Below are positions 1-9,459 of a DNA stretch of 64,000 nucleotides, one piece after another. The notes under the pieces are model-generated. The model did no database searches. It saw nothing but the letters and a program-made list of their open reading frames with translations, and was not told the DNA's origin. The DNA comes from Pseudomonas sp. P5_109 (GTDB taxonomy: Bacteria; Pseudomonadota; Gammaproteobacteria; Pseudomonadales; Pseudomonadaceae): positions 3,609,501 to 3,673,500 of the forward strand of contig NZ_CP125380.1 in assembly GCF_034009455.1 (NCBI RefSeq), read 5' to 3'. Within the stretch, counting starts at the first letter, position 1, and every line of letters begins with the position of its first letter. The position numbers were made by a program, and so were the translations under genes.

Positions 1-1695
1 CTGGTTGACGATGTGCACTTGCAGTTGATCGGCATGGAACGGCGACTCGACGTCGATGCAAACCGTGTCCGCCGGTGTCCCCAGTAAATCGGCGTAATAG
101 TGCCGGGGGCTGAGGGTCGCGGAAAACAGCACCGTACTGCGCGCGGCGGTCAGGCGCGGGCGGATGAACCCGGCGGGAACCACGTTGCGCAGGCACAACT
201 GCGAGAGGCTGCGCTTGCGTTCGAGGTCGCGCTTGCTGATGTCGAACAGGAACTGCTCATCGAACAGTTCGGCCACCCGGCAAAAATGCAGCATGTCGAA
301 GTAGAAACCCTGCAGTGCGCTATCCAGGCCTTGCGGGTGATCGTTCAGGTAGTCACCGATGCTGGCGCTGCACGAAGACAGTGCCTGAAGGAGCTTTTCC
401 GGCGCCTTGTCATAGGCTTGGTAGGCTCCGGTTTGCGTACCATTCAAGGCATTCCACTCGCGGTTGACCCGCTGCATCGACTTTTTCAGCACCTCAGGCG
501 CGGTTTTGCGCACGCCGTTGAAGGTCGCCTGGTCAAGGCTCGCGCTGTACATCTGCCGGCCGCGTTCCACCAGGTTATGGGCTTCGTCGACCAGCACCGC
601 GACTTTCCAGTTGTTGGCCTGGGCCAGACCGAACAGCAGCGCGCTGAAGTCGAAGTAATAGTTGTAGTCGGCCACCACCACGTCGGCCCAGCGTGCCATT
701 TCCTGGCTCAGGTAATACGGACAGACGTCATGCGCCAGGGCGACCTCGCGCAGGGCACCCTGGTGCAACAGGCTCAGTTGGCTGGCCGCCTGACGCGCCG
801 CGGGCAGGCGATCGTAGAATCCCCGGGCCAGCGGGCACGACTCGCCGTGGCAGGCTTTGTCCGGGTGTTCGCAGGCCTTGTCCCGGGCGATCATCTCCAG
901 CACCCGCAACGGCGGCGCAGCGGTGCTGGCGAGAAGCACTTGCGCAGCGTCCAGGGCGAGTTTGCGTCCCGGGGTTTTCGCCGTAAGGAAGAACACCTTG
1001 TCCAGTTGCTGCGGTGCCAGCGCCTTGAGCATGGGGAACAAGGTGCCCAGGGTCTTGCCGATTCCCGTGGGCGCCTGGGCCATCAGGCAGCGCCCCGTGC
1101 TGACGGCCTTGAACACCGACTCGGCCAGGTGGCGCTGCCCCGGCCGAAAGTCGGCATGGGGAAAAGCCAGGCGCTGCGCCGCCAGATTGCGCCCGTCACG
1201 ATGGACGACTTCCTGTTCGGCCCATTGCAGGAAACGCGCGCAATGCTGTTCGAAGAACCCTTGCAGTTGCGCGGCCTCGAATGACTCGACCAGGCAGGTT
1301 TCCTTTTCGCTGACGATGTCGAAATACACCAGCGCCAGATTGATTTGCCCAAGATCCAGCTTGCGGCACATCAACCAGCCGTAGATTTTCGCCTGGGCCC
1401 AATGCAACTGACGGTGGTTGGCCGGTTGCTTGCTCAAGTCGCCCCGATAGGTCTTGACCTCCTCCAGGCAGTTTTGCCCGGGGTCATAACCATCCGCCCT
1501 GCCCTTGACCGTCAGGGTTTGATACTGGCCTTCAAGGGCGACTTCGCTCTGGTAGCCCTCGCTGCGCCGCGACGCCACCGTGCGGTGCCCGGCGATGCCT
1601 TCCAGCGCGGTCGGTGACGGGGTGAAGCGCAGGTCGAGGTCGCCGACCTTGGCGGTGAACTCACACAGCGCCCGCACTGCAATGCTGTAGCTCAA
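1..1695 (-). CDS. DinG/XPD-like Fe-S DNA helicase with N-terminal nuclease-like domain (partial, C-terminus outside window)
   Basis: The frame is open from a TTG at 1695 to the window edge (565 codons visible). The TTG overlaps the stop of the upstream nuclease gene in a TTGA junction; a GTG six codons in is an alternative start. Residues about 20-120 look like a PD-(D/E)XK/RecB-type nuclease domain (GRADGYD with D68, then LEEVK with E79 and K81). A superfamily 2 helicase follows: Walker A QAPTGIGKT at 207-215, four spaced cysteines C275, C282, C287 and C325 typical of the XPD/DinG 4Fe-4S cluster, and the DEAH box VDEAHN at about 369-374. By family it should be a 5'-3' DNA helicase that unwinds damaged or branched DNA. 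Translational coupling to a FAN1-like nuclease suggests the two act together in crosslink or flap repair. The ATPase/Fe-S call is firm; the nuclease domain is inferred from motifs. Confidence 0.9.
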   Translation of the reverse strand, partial: MSYSIAVRALCEFTAKVGDLDLRFTPSPTALEGIAGHRTVASRRSEGYQSEVALEGQYQTLTVKGRADGYDPGQNCLEEVKTYRGDLSKQPANHRQLHWAQAKIYGWLMCRKLDLGQINLALVYFDIVSEKETCLVESFEAAQLQGFFEQHCARFLQWAEQEVVHRDGRNLAAQRLAFPHADFRPGQRHLAESVFKAVSTGRCLMAQAPTGIGKTLGTLFPMLKALAPQQLDKVFFLTAKTPGRKLALDAAQVLLASTAAPPLRVLEMIARDKACEHPDKACHGESCPLARGFYDRLPAARQAASQLSLLHQGALREVALAHDVCPYYLSQEMARWADVVVADYNYYFDFSALLFGLAQANNWKVAVLVDEAHNLVERGRQMYSASLDQATFNGVRKTAPEVLKKSMQRVNREWNALNGTQTGAYQAYDKAPEKLLQALSSCSASIGDYLNDHPQGLDSALQGFYFDMLHFCRVAELFDEQFLFDISKRDLERKRSLSQLCLRNVVPAGFIRPRLTAARSTVLFSATLSPRHYYADLLGTPADTVCIDVESPFHADQLQVHIVNQ

Positions 1696-3344
1696 GCGTC
1701 CTGCTCCGCCCATTGCACATAGCACACGGCAATCGGCATCTGGTGCTCATGGCAGAACTCGAGCCAGCGCAACTGGTTGTCTTGCAGGCGGTCGCCCGGG
1801 CCCTTGACCTCGATCATGCGGTAGGTCTTTTGCTGCGGCCAGAACTGGATCAGGTCCGGCATGCCGGCGCGATTGGCCTTGATGTCCAGCAAGAGGCGGT
1901 TGAACCAGTGCCTGAGGTGCTCGGCCGGCAGGCAATCCAGGGCTTGTTCCAGCAGCTCTTCGCTGAGCACGCTCCAGAACACGAACGGCGACTGCACGCC
2001 CCACTTGGCGGCATAACGTTCGCGGATGGTCTGCCGGTAGCGCCCGTCGTCGAGCTCGGCCAGGCAGGCCTGGAACAGTTCGGCCCGGCGGGCATGGAAG
2101 TCTTCGCTGAGCAAATCCACCGGCCCGCGCTGGAACGGGTGAAAAAAGGCACCCGGCAACGGCGCGAAAATCGCCGGCCAGCACAGCAGGCCAAACAGTG
2201 AATTGACCAGGCTGTTCTCGACGTAGTGCACCGGTGCCGACTCTTCTGCCAAATGTACCTGTACGTAAGACTCCACTGATAACGCCTGATCCGTTCTGGG
2301 CAATTGCAGGTCCAGACGCTGCATTTGCCGAGGCGCAGCCCGCTTGATGGGCGGCCCGCCGAGCTTGCGTCGCAGGCGTGGCAGTACGCGGAGCAACTGC
2401 TGATGTTCGGCGGCACTTTCCGGGGATTGTTCGGCGAGTGCGGCCAGTTCCATCGCCAGCTCAAACTCGCCACTGCGCTCCAGCACGCGGATCAGCCGCG
2501 CACGCGCGCCCGGATAGGCACATTCGCGGTAGAGGTTCAGGGCCATGGCGAAATCGGCGATGCGTTCGCAATATTGGCCCATCTGGAACAACAGTTTGCC
2601 GCGCCGCCGTTGCAACCATGGGTTGTCCAGCGCCAGCCCGTTGATCCGTTCGGCCACCTCTTCCAGTGCTTCACCGGCCTCGAATTGTTGCTGGTACGCG
2701 TGCAGGAGGAGATAGGCGTCCACGTCTTCGCGACTGCGCAAACCCCGGGACTCGGCGCAGAACTCGACTTTTTCGTAGGTATAAATGCCGAGATCGGCCA
2801 GCACGAACTCCGACCAGTCCTGATACAGGTTGCCGAAGAACATCAGGCGCAGGCGATCGCACAACTCCATGATGGTCAGGCTGAGCAAGCGCTCATCCAG
2901 CATCGGACACCAGTCGTTGAAGCTTTGCACCTGAGGAAATTGTTCGCACAGCGCTGGCAACCAATCGGCCTTCTTGCCCTTGGGTTGATCGATGACAGGG
3001 CCAAAGGCCTGGAGGATTTCTTCCTTGAGCAACAGGTCGAACAGCGTTTCGATCGCCAGCGGCATTCGCTCATCGACCCAACCGAGCTTCAACAACGGGC
3101 CGGCGGCGCTGACGATATCGCCGATTTCGTCGTAATGCAGCTTGCTCGCCCTGAAATGAACGCCTTTGCGCATGACCATTCTGACCAGAAGTGCCTGCGA
3201 TTCACCGGGCAACAGCTTAAACTCTTGTATGAAGCACTGCTCGTCGACGCTCAGCACATCGGCACAGCGTTGCTCAAGCCAATCAAGCACTTGCATGAAG
3301 TTGTTGAGGTAATAGAACGGATTGTCGAGGGGATTTGCAGTCAC
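1692..3344 (-). CDS. FAN1-like VRR-NUC domain nuclease
   Basis: The protein has 550 residues from a GTG at 3344 (VTANPLDNPFYYLNNF), which matches the usual N-terminus of bacterial FAN1 homologues. A longer reading frame upstream exists but would run across the promoter region of the divergent lipoprotein gene. The C-terminal VRR-NUC fold is clear: MPDLIQFWP (D497) followed by MIEVKGPGD (E512, K514), the PD-(D/E)XK metal-binding residues. The long helical N-terminal part (SAP-like and TPR-like regions in the family) fits the length of P. aeruginosa FAN1. The family cleaves 5' flaps and processes interstrand crosslinks. The stop overlaps the start of the Fe-S helicase gene, so both are probably made as one coupled unit. 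Confidence 0.9.
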   Translation of the reverse strand: MTANPLDNPFYYLNNFMQVLDWLEQRCADVLSVDEQCFIQEFKLLPGESQALLVRMVMRKGVHFRASKLHYDEIGDIVSAAGPLLKLGWVDERMPLAIETLFDLLLKEEILQAFGPVIDQPKGKKADWLPALCEQFPQVQSFNDWCPMLDERLLSLTIMELCDRLRLMFFGNLYQDWSEFVLADLGIYTYEKVEFCAESRGLRSREDVDAYLLLHAYQQQFEAGEALEEVAERINGLALDNPWLQRRRGKLLFQMGQYCERIADFAMALNLYRECAYPGARARLIRVLERSGEFELAMELAALAEQSPESAAEHQQLLRVLPRLRRKLGGPPIKRAAPRQMQRLDLQLPRTDQALSVESYVQVHLAEESAPVHYVENSLVNSLFGLLCWPAIFAPLPGAFFHPFQRGPVDLLSEDFHARRAELFQACLAELDDGRYRQTIRERYAAKWGVQSPFVFWSVLSEELLEQALDCLPAEHLRHWFNRLLLDIKANRAGMPDLIQFWPQQKTYRMIEVKGPGDRLQDNQLRWLEFCHEHQMPIAVCYVQWAEQDA

Positions 3345-3553
3345 AGAAATGGGCCATGGCGAGCGAGTACTGGTTATGCGTACAGATACCAGTTCCACCC
3401 TGTCCGGTGCAACGGGAAAAGGATAAAAGGCGGCGCTGTACGGAATATTTCCCGGGCAGTAGAACTTTCTGCCCCCTGGCGGCACCAACCGCCATAGATG
3501 TGCAGTGCCAGCCTCAAGCTGAAGGCACTGCTTCAGAACGCGTGGAGGTGATA

Positions 3554-3781
3554 ATGGACATCAAGACTTTGGGTTTGCCCCTGGCGATAGCGGCCATGCT
3601 GACGCTGGCCGGTTGCTCGACACCAACGGTTGTGACGCTGCAGAACGGCACCCAGTACCTGACAAAAGACATGCCGAAGACCAAAACCAAGGACGGGTTC
3701 TTCGAGTTCGAGGACATTTCCGGTGCGACCGTGAGAGTCAGGGCCGACGAAGTGGCGACGATTCGCACGGAAGATGACTGA
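3554..3781 (+). CDS. YgdI/YgdR-family (DUF903) small lipoprotein
   Basis: A 75-residue protein. The ATG at 3554 follows a strong ribosome binding site (GGAGGTG at 3544-3550) and is preferred over the longer upstream frame. The N-terminus is a lipoprotein signal: a hydrophobic stretch, then lipobox LTLAGC with the acylated Cys at 21. The mature part (TPTVVTLQNGTQYLTKDMP, then an SH3-like strand pattern) is the short beta-barrel of the YgdI/YgdR family, whose function is unknown. It is expected in the inner leaflet of the outer membrane. It is divergent from the FAN1-like gene and appears to be a single-gene transcript. Confidence 0.9.
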   Translation: MDIKTLGLPLAIAAMLTLAGCSTPTVVTLQNGTQYLTKDMPKTKTKDGFFEFEDISGATVRVRADEVATIRTEDD

Positions 3782-3943
3782 GAGCACCACTTGATGCGAC
3801 TCGATGCTTCACCTTCCCCCTCGGTGGCAGGTTTCCAACACTGCCTTACACTGCGTAGACCCGGGGCGACCGAATGACTACGCAGCGCTATGATGGAGTC
3901 CGCTGCAACAGGGGCATCACGTCATGATTCAGGTGAAGCCGAA

Positions 3944-4603
3944 ATGAACATGGTCACGCCACTTTTGGTCTCGATCCTTGCTGCCAGCGCGTGCGTGACA
4001 GCCAGTCTTTGCTCGGCCGCCACCAAGCCTTCACCCACCTACAAAACCAGCTTCGACTGCAGCGGCAACCAGGCGCCCGTCGAAAAGCTCATCTGCCACG
4101 ACGCCCAACTGGCGCAGATGGACCTGGAACTCAATCGCCTTTATCTGCTGGTGCTCACCGATGACCATGCCGTGCCGCGCCCGGACAAGGTCGAGGTTGA
4201 CCAGCGGTTCTGGATCGCCGCCCGCAATCAGTGTGGCAGCGACCCGCAAGCCAAGGCTTGCGTCATTCGCAGTTATGCCGAACGCGCGCATCAACTGCGC
4301 CAGGGCTCGGCCATTGCCAGGACCAAGGACCCCAGCCGACGCACCGAAGGCCCCCTTGCCTACCATTGCGCCGGCTTCAGCCCGCTGATTGCCGCCACGT
4401 TCTATACCGTCGAACCGGGCGTTGTGTTCCTGAAGTGGGCGAACACCTCCGTCACCCTGAGCCAGGTGCCGAGCAGTTCCGGAACCCAGTACACGGGCAA
4501 GGACTACAAAGGCACCTACAGCTTCTGGCAAATCGGCAATGACGTGTTCTTGCAGATACCCGGCTCAGGACAGATGACTTGCGCAGCCGAGCCGGTCGGC
4601 TGA
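3944..4603 (+). CDS. LprI-like plus MliC-like lysozyme-inhibitor family periplasmic protein
   Basis: A 219-residue protein from the ATG at 3944, chosen because it places a signal peptide (about residues 1-26) at the N-terminus and has AGGTGAAG just upstream at 3931-3938. Residues about 36-120 have the LprI/DUF1311 pattern: FDCSGNQAPVEKLICHD, then RFWIAARNQCG and a later Cys, four cysteines likely to form disulphides. Residues about 138-215 have the MliC pattern: LAYHCAG, the SGTQYTGKD strand, FWQIGNDVFL and a closing MTCAAE. Both domains are linked by family knowledge to binding and inhibiting host or phage C-type lysozyme. It is likely periplasmic rather than lipidated because no lipobox Cys is positioned after the signal. 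It stands alone between convergent neighbours. Confidence 0.82.
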   Translation: MNMVTPLLVSILAASACVTASLCSAATKPSPTYKTSFDCSGNQAPVEKLICHDAQLAQMDLELNRLYLLVLTDDHAVPRPDKVEVDQRFWIAARNQCGSDPQAKACVIRSYAERAHQLRQGSAIARTKDPSRRTEGPLAYHCAGFSPLIAATFYTVEPGVVFLKWANTSVTLSQVPSSSGTQYTGKDYKGTYSFWQIGNDVFLQIPGSGQMTCAAEPVG

Positions 4604-4613
4604 GACCGATGAC

Positions 4614-4634
4614 ATCGGGACATCCTGTCCCGAT
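4614..4634. terminator. Hairpin between convergent genes
   Basis: Perfect 9-bp arms ATCGGGACA and TGTCCCGAT around a 3-nt loop lie between the convergent stops at 4603 and 4649. Neither strand has a proper U-run after the stem, so this may be a bidirectional transcription barrier rather than a canonical intrinsic terminator. Confidence 0.4.
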
Positions 4635-4648
4635 GACCGCTCGATGTT

Positions 4649-5773
<1,125 letters not shown>

Positions 5774-5805
5774 TCAAAAGATCAGCTTTCAAATGTCAAA
5801 AGCAT

Positions 5806-6147
5806 TCAAAAAATCAAAACGTAGGTCTTGCGCACGGTTTCCTGGATGTCCCAGATCCCGAGGCTATTGGCTGGCAGCATCAGCGCGTCGCCAGCTTCGA
5901 TGTGCAGCGGTTCGCCGCCGTCGGGCGTGAAGGTGCAACGGCCCTGGATGAAGTGACAGAATTCCTGGGCGACGATCTGCCGCCGCCAGCGCCCGGGGGT
6001 GCATTCCCAGACGCCGGTCTCGACGCCGTCGTCGCGTTCGATGCTGGTGGTCGACGCCACGGCCACGGGCGTACCCAGGGGCACGGCGACCGGATTGGAT
6101 TCGTCCAGTTTCAGGGTTGCGGTGTTCTTGAATTGCGTGATGCTCAT
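5806..6147 (-). CDS. Small cupin-domain protein (DUF861/EutQ-like)
   Basis: A 113-residue single-domain cupin starting at the ATG at 6147 (MSITQFKNTATLKLDE). The beta-barrel signature is readable: GVWECTPGRWRRQI, EFCHFIQGRCTF, then HIEAGDALMLPANSLGIWDI. This matches the cupin_3 group often found beside polyamine or amine oxidases, where the role is not established. Only some of the classical cupin metal ligands are present, so a non-catalytic binding role is possible. It lies between the FAD oxidase and the binding-protein gene with short gaps, which suggests one transcript. Confidence 0.85.
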   Translation of the reverse strand: MSITQFKNTATLKLDESNPVAVPLGTPVAVASTTSIERDDGVETGVWECTPGRWRRQIVAQEFCHFIQGRCTFTPDGGEPLHIEAGDALMLPANSLGIWDIQETVRKTYVLIF

Positions 6148-6190
6148 GGGAATACCTGTCGATGTAGCCTGTAGATGAAGAGCGCGCCGT

Positions 6191-7597
6191 TTAGTGCATG
6201 AAACCTTCCATGAAGCCAGCCACCCCGCTGGCCAGCTTGCGCCGCCAGGGCGCGGTAGCCGGGTTGGCCAGGGTCTGGTCCTCATGGACAAAGCTGCGGA
6301 TGATTGCGTTGTAGCCGAGCCAGCGGATCGGTTCCGGCTCCCACGCCCGGAGCGCGTCGAGCCCGCGCTGCGGGATGACCCACGGCTGGCGCACCAGATC
6401 GCTGTCGCGGCCGAGGATCAGGTCGGCCAGCGTGCGCCCCCCCAGGTTGCTGGCGCCGACTCCCTCCCCGCCATAACCGCCAGACAAGGCGATGCCGCTG
6501 GCCTGATCGCAAAGCATGTGTGGCTGGAAGTGCCGGGACATGCCCAGGTTGCCGCCCCAGGAATGAGTGATCTGCACGTTCTTCAGCTGCGGGAACAGCT
6601 CGCCGAACAGATAGCGCCGAAGCTCTTTTTCATCCGTGGTCAGGTCGAAGTCGTGGCGCAGCTTGCCGGCAAACTGATAGCCGCCACGGGCGCCAAAGAT
6701 CAAACGGTTGTCTGCGGTGCGCTGGCCGTAGGTCACCTGGCGACTGGCCTCGCTGAACGCCTGGCCGCGGCTCAGGCCGATTTCGTCCCAGGTGGCCGCC
6801 GACAAAGGCTCGGTCGCGACGATCAGGCTCTGCACCGGCATCTGGTAACGGCCCAATGGCGGCAAGGTGACGGAGTAGCCTTCAACCGCCGGCACTACCC
6901 AACGACTGCGCACCGACGCCTTTGCCGTGCGTAGGCTGCCTGACTGCCAATGGGTGACCGGGCTGTTTTCGTAGATTTTCACCCCCAGGCGCTCTACAGC
7001 CCGGGCCAGCCCGCGTACCAGCTTGGCCGGGTGGATGGTCGCCACGTGTGGTGCGTAGATACCGCCATAGGGTTTGGCGACCCTGATCTGTTGCGCCAGT
7101 TGTTCCGGGCTGAGCCAGCGATAGTGGCTGTCGTCGAGGCCCTGGCGATGGAGATCGTCCAGATAGTGACGCAGGCTGGCCTCCTGCTCCGGATAGCGCG
7201 CAGCGCAATACAGCACCCCGCCTTTACGGTAATCGCAGTCGATGCCCTCGCGTTCGAGGACGATCGCCACTTCATCCGGAATGCTGTGCAACAAGTTGTA
7301 GGAAGCACGGCGCTCTTGCGTCGGCAGATCGGCCAGCAGGCGATCTTCACCCAGCAAATTGCCCATCAACCAGCCGCCATTGCGCCCAGACGCGCCGAAA
7401 CCGGCGGTTTGCGCTTCGACAATGGCGATGTTCAGGTCAGGTTTCTGCCGCTTGAGGTAGTACGCGGTCCAGAGACCGGTGTAACCCGCGCCGATAATCG
7501 CCACGTCCACATCCAGGTCCCGCTCCAGCGCCGGACGCGCCAATAGAGGCTCGTCGAGCTGGTCCATCCACAAACTGATAGTGCGCCACGCCGGCAT
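6191..7597 (-). CDS. FAD-dependent amine oxidoreductase (DAO family, gamma-glutamylputrescine oxidase-like)
   Basis: A 468-residue protein. The ATG at 7597 (MPAWRTISLWMDQL) is preferred over a GTG five codons upstream because GGAG sits six bases before it. The N-terminal Rossmann motif is DVAIIGAGYTGLWTAYYL, followed by the DAO-family GASGRNGGWLMG. The C-terminal part has LSGGYGGEGVGASNLGGR, the second FAD-contacting segment. Family members (PuuB/OrdL type) oxidise gamma-glutamylated or free polyamines using O2, releasing an aldehyde, ammonia and H2O2. Neighbours fit: a putrescine-type binding protein and cupin downstream, and an AraC regulator upstream on the same strand. The exact substrate is not determined by the sequence. 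Confidence 0.87.
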   Translation of the reverse strand: MPAWRTISLWMDQLDEPLLARPALERDLDVDVAIIGAGYTGLWTAYYLKRQKPDLNIAIVEAQTAGFGASGRNGGWLMGNLLGEDRLLADLPTQERRASYNLLHSIPDEVAIVLEREGIDCDYRKGGVLYCAARYPEQEASLRHYLDDLHRQGLDDSHYRWLSPEQLAQQIRVAKPYGGIYAPHVATIHPAKLVRGLARAVERLGVKIYENSPVTHWQSGSLRTAKASVRSRWVVPAVEGYSVTLPPLGRYQMPVQSLIVATEPLSAATWDEIGLSRGQAFSEASRQVTYGQRTADNRLIFGARGGYQFAGKLRHDFDLTTDEKELRRYLFGELFPQLKNVQITHSWGGNLGMSRHFQPHMLCDQASGIALSGGYGGEGVGASNLGGRTLADLILGRDSDLVRQPWVIPQRGLDALRAWEPEPIRWLGYNAIIRSFVHEDQTLANPATAPWRRKLASGVAGFMEGFMH

Positions 7598-7647
7598 GCA
7601 AGACTCCGCCACTCAAACTTCGATGGCGTCGATCCTAGTGCGTGGGC

Positions 7648-8463
7648 TCAGGCGCTGTCTTGCGCGCGTGCACGCAAAGAAATTTGTTTGACGTAGGCCT
7701 TGGGTGACTGGCCGGTGTGCTGGCGGAAACAGCTGTAGAACGCCGACAGCGAATTGAATCCGGCAGCGAAGGCCAGCTCATCGATACGCAACGGTGGCGT
7801 GGCGGCATCCAGCGCAGCCAGCAGATGTTGCAGGCGCGCCTGGTTGACGTAGCGGTAGAAGCTTTGCCCCAGCACCTGGTTCAACAGATAGGAAATCTGG
7901 TTGCGGCTGTAGCCGCATTCCTTTGCCACCCGTTGCAGATCAAGCTCCGGGTCGAGATACGGTTGTTGGCGCTGGAAATACTGTTGCAGGTCCTCGGCCA
8001 TGAAGCTCAATTGACGTGGCGACAGGCCGAGCCGGCTGACGGCCGGGCGCTGATTGCCGGAAGCTTTGCTTGCGGCTTGCTCATGCACCAATGAGGCGTA
8101 TTCGTTGACCCGCCAGATCAGCCCGTCCTTGACCGTAATCGCTTCACTGGCGCGGAACGACACCAGCCCCTCACCGCCGCGCAAGGTGATGCGGTACTGG
8201 ATGAAGGCGGTATTGCCGTCCAGGCGAATGCGGTCGGAGTGCTCCAGCGCCTCATCCGGGTCCCGGGGCATGCTGCTGCGCACGTATTCGCGCAGTTCGG
8301 CCAGGCCCATGACCCGGTTCTGGAAAAAGTCGTTGTACTGGACTTCAGGGTGATAGAGCGCCATGACGCCGTCCAGGTCCCGGTGCTTCCAGCGCAAGTG
8401 ATAGCGCATGACCGTCTCGCCCGTGGCCTGGGTTTGCAGGGGGCCATCATCATCGGCGTGCAT
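7648..8463 (-). CDS. AraC-family regulator with N-terminal SnoaL/NTF2-like domain
   Basis: A 271-residue protein from the ATG at 8463 (MHADDDG); a TTG 18 codons upstream is also in frame. Residues about 10-120 form a SnoaL-like (NTF2) alpha+beta cone: YHPEVQYNDFFQNRVMGL, then FIQYRITLRGGEGLVSFRASE. Residues about 165-265 carry the two helix-turn-helices of AraC/XylS: DLQRVAKECGYSRNQISYLL and IDELAFAAGFNSLSAFYSCF, ending FRQHTGQSPKAYVKQ. The ligand domain is unusual, since most AraC activators use a cupin or DJ-1 domain, and probably senses a small polyamine-pathway molecule. It is likely the local activator of the oxidase, cupin and binding-protein genes downstream. Confidence 0.88.
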   Translation of the reverse strand: MHADDDGPLQTQATGETVMRYHLRWKHRDLDGVMALYHPEVQYNDFFQNRVMGLAELREYVRSSMPRDPDEALEHSDRIRLDGNTAFIQYRITLRGGEGLVSFRASEAITVKDGLIWRVNEYASLVHEQAASKASGNQRPAVSRLGLSPRQLSFMAEDLQQYFQRQQPYLDPELDLQRVAKECGYSRNQISYLLNQVLGQSFYRYVNQARLQHLLAALDAATPPLRIDELAFAAGFNSLSAFYSCFRQHTGQSPKAYVKQISLRARAQDSA

Positions 8464-8728
8464 GGAAAATCTCAACGGGAAAAGACCGAGCTTGCCCAAC
8501 TTCCGTTTTGTCTTCAACGACTAAACGGATGACCGCCTTTGGCTGCAAATGCGAATGAAGCGTGACCTGAATCAAAAAAATGGCGGCAATCGCCAAATGG
8601 CCTGAAAAATCCACATTCTTTTCACATCCGGGTGCTACTTTTAAAGACTGTCACTGGTTGAGCCATTGAAGGTTCTTCCCTCCTACCATGAGCTAAAGGA
8701 AGCGCTCGATAATGAAGGCGGGCAACAC

Positions 8729-9001
8729 ATGAATAAAGGGTTCAGTAAGGTCACGTTTCCAAACGCCTGCCAGCTGATGCGCTGGCATTTTCATCCCATG
8801 GGTTTCGAGGCGAGCATGGACGCGCCGGGCAGCATGATTGCCCGTCTTTTTGATCGTGCCACTGGCGAGACCATGATCGCCATTGCCGGCATTCCGTGCG
8901 CCACCGTCATGAATGCCGCGGATGTAGAACGAATAATCGAAGCGGTTGAGGATGAGCTTGAAGCCTTCGTTCCACCCCAAGCCCTCAGAAGTTATGCCTG
9001 A
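8729..9001 (+). CDS. DUF1652-family small protein
   Basis: A 90-residue protein from the ATG at 8729 (MNKGFSKVTFPNACQLMRWH), with GAAGGCGG just upstream. The longer in-frame start at 8666 lacks a ribosome binding site. The body matches the Pseudomonas DUF1652 pattern: a short N-terminal helix, HFHPMGFEASMDAPGSM, the strand ARLFDRATGETMIAIAGI, and a C-terminal helix ADVERIIEAVEDELEAF. Function is unknown; many paralogues occur per Pseudomonas genome. It is monocistronic, ending at a strong terminator. Confidence 0.82.
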   Translation: MNKGFSKVTFPNACQLMRWHFHPMGFEASMDAPGSMIARLFDRATGETMIAIAGIPCATVMNAADVERIIEAVEDELEAFVPPQALRSYA

Positions 9002-9013
9002 AGGTTCAGTCAT

Positions 9014-9041
9014 TAAAAGGCCCACTTCGAGTGGGCTTTTT
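9014..9041 (+). terminator. Intrinsic terminator after the DUF1652 gene
   Basis: The stem GCCCAC / GTGGGC has a TTCGA loop and is flanked by AAAA before and a T-run after, 13 bases past the stop codon. Confidence 0.85.
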
Positions 9042-9057
9042 GTTGAGCGCAATTCCT

Positions 9058-9158
9058 TGCAGGAGCGAGCTTGCTCGCGATGGACGTTAACGATGACGCG
9101 TATGAACTGGATATTCGCGGCGCACTTGAGTCCATCGCCAGCAAGCCGGCTCCTACAG
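9058..9158. repeat. REP doublet (REPIN) 1 of three clustered copies
   Basis: Two inverted REP arms, GCAGGAGCGAGCTTGCTCGC on the left and CAGCAAGCCGGCTCCTACAG on the right, flank a spacer containing AACGATGACGCGTATGAACTGG. Spacers of similar sequence recur in most doublets of this window. Confidence 0.9.
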
Positions 9159-9196
9159 TTTGGCGTCCAAATCATTTCGGCCAGGACACGGTCCCT

Positions 9197-9297
9197 TGTA
9201 GGAGCTGGCTTGCCAGCGATGGTCGTTAACGATAACGCGCATGAACCGGATAAACGCGGCGCACTTGAGTCCATCGCCAGCAAGCCGGCTCCTACAG
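9197..9297. repeat. REP doublet (REPIN) 2 of three clustered copies
   Basis: Left arm TGTAGGAGCTGGCTTGCCAG and right arm CAGCAAGCCGGCTCCTACAG. The 101-bp unit is nearly the same as the copies before and after it. Confidence 0.9.
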
Positions 9298-9320
9298 TTA
9301 CCCGGGAAGTACGCGAACAC

Positions 9321-9450
9321 CTGTAGGAGCTGGCTTGCCAGCGATGGTCGTTAACGATAACGCGTGTGACCTGGATAAACGCAGTGCACTGGAGTTCATC
9401 GCCAGCAAGCTGGCTCCTACAGTCCATCGCCGGCAAGCTGGCTCCTACAG
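9321..9450. repeat. REP doublet 3 plus an extra right half-unit
   Basis: A full doublet occupies 9321-9422. It is followed directly by an additional right arm at 9423-9450 (ATCGCCGGCAAGCTGGCTCC core), giving two right arms to one left arm. It lies immediately beyond the stop of the UvrD-like gene (9460, minus strand), so it may also act as that gene's transcription end. The whole 9002-9459 gap is REP sequence plus the terminator; no gene is seen. Confidence 0.88.
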
Positions 9451-9459
9451 GGTCTCGAT

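Noticed and set aside
100..1284. Plus-strand frame of about 390 codons at the window start
   Set aside because: It lies opposite the Fe-S helicase whose Walker A, Cys cluster and DEAH box are plain; the plus-strand frame has no motif.
3345..3488. N-terminal extension of the FAN1-like protein to 3488
   Set aside because: The extra 48 residues are unlike the family N-terminus and would cover the promoter of the divergent lipoprotein gene; the GTG at 3344 gives the usual start.
9058..9450. CRISPR-like array of regularly spaced repeats
   Set aside because: The units are inverted REP pairs of about 100 bases with similar spacers, not short direct repeats with unique spacers, and no cas gene is near.
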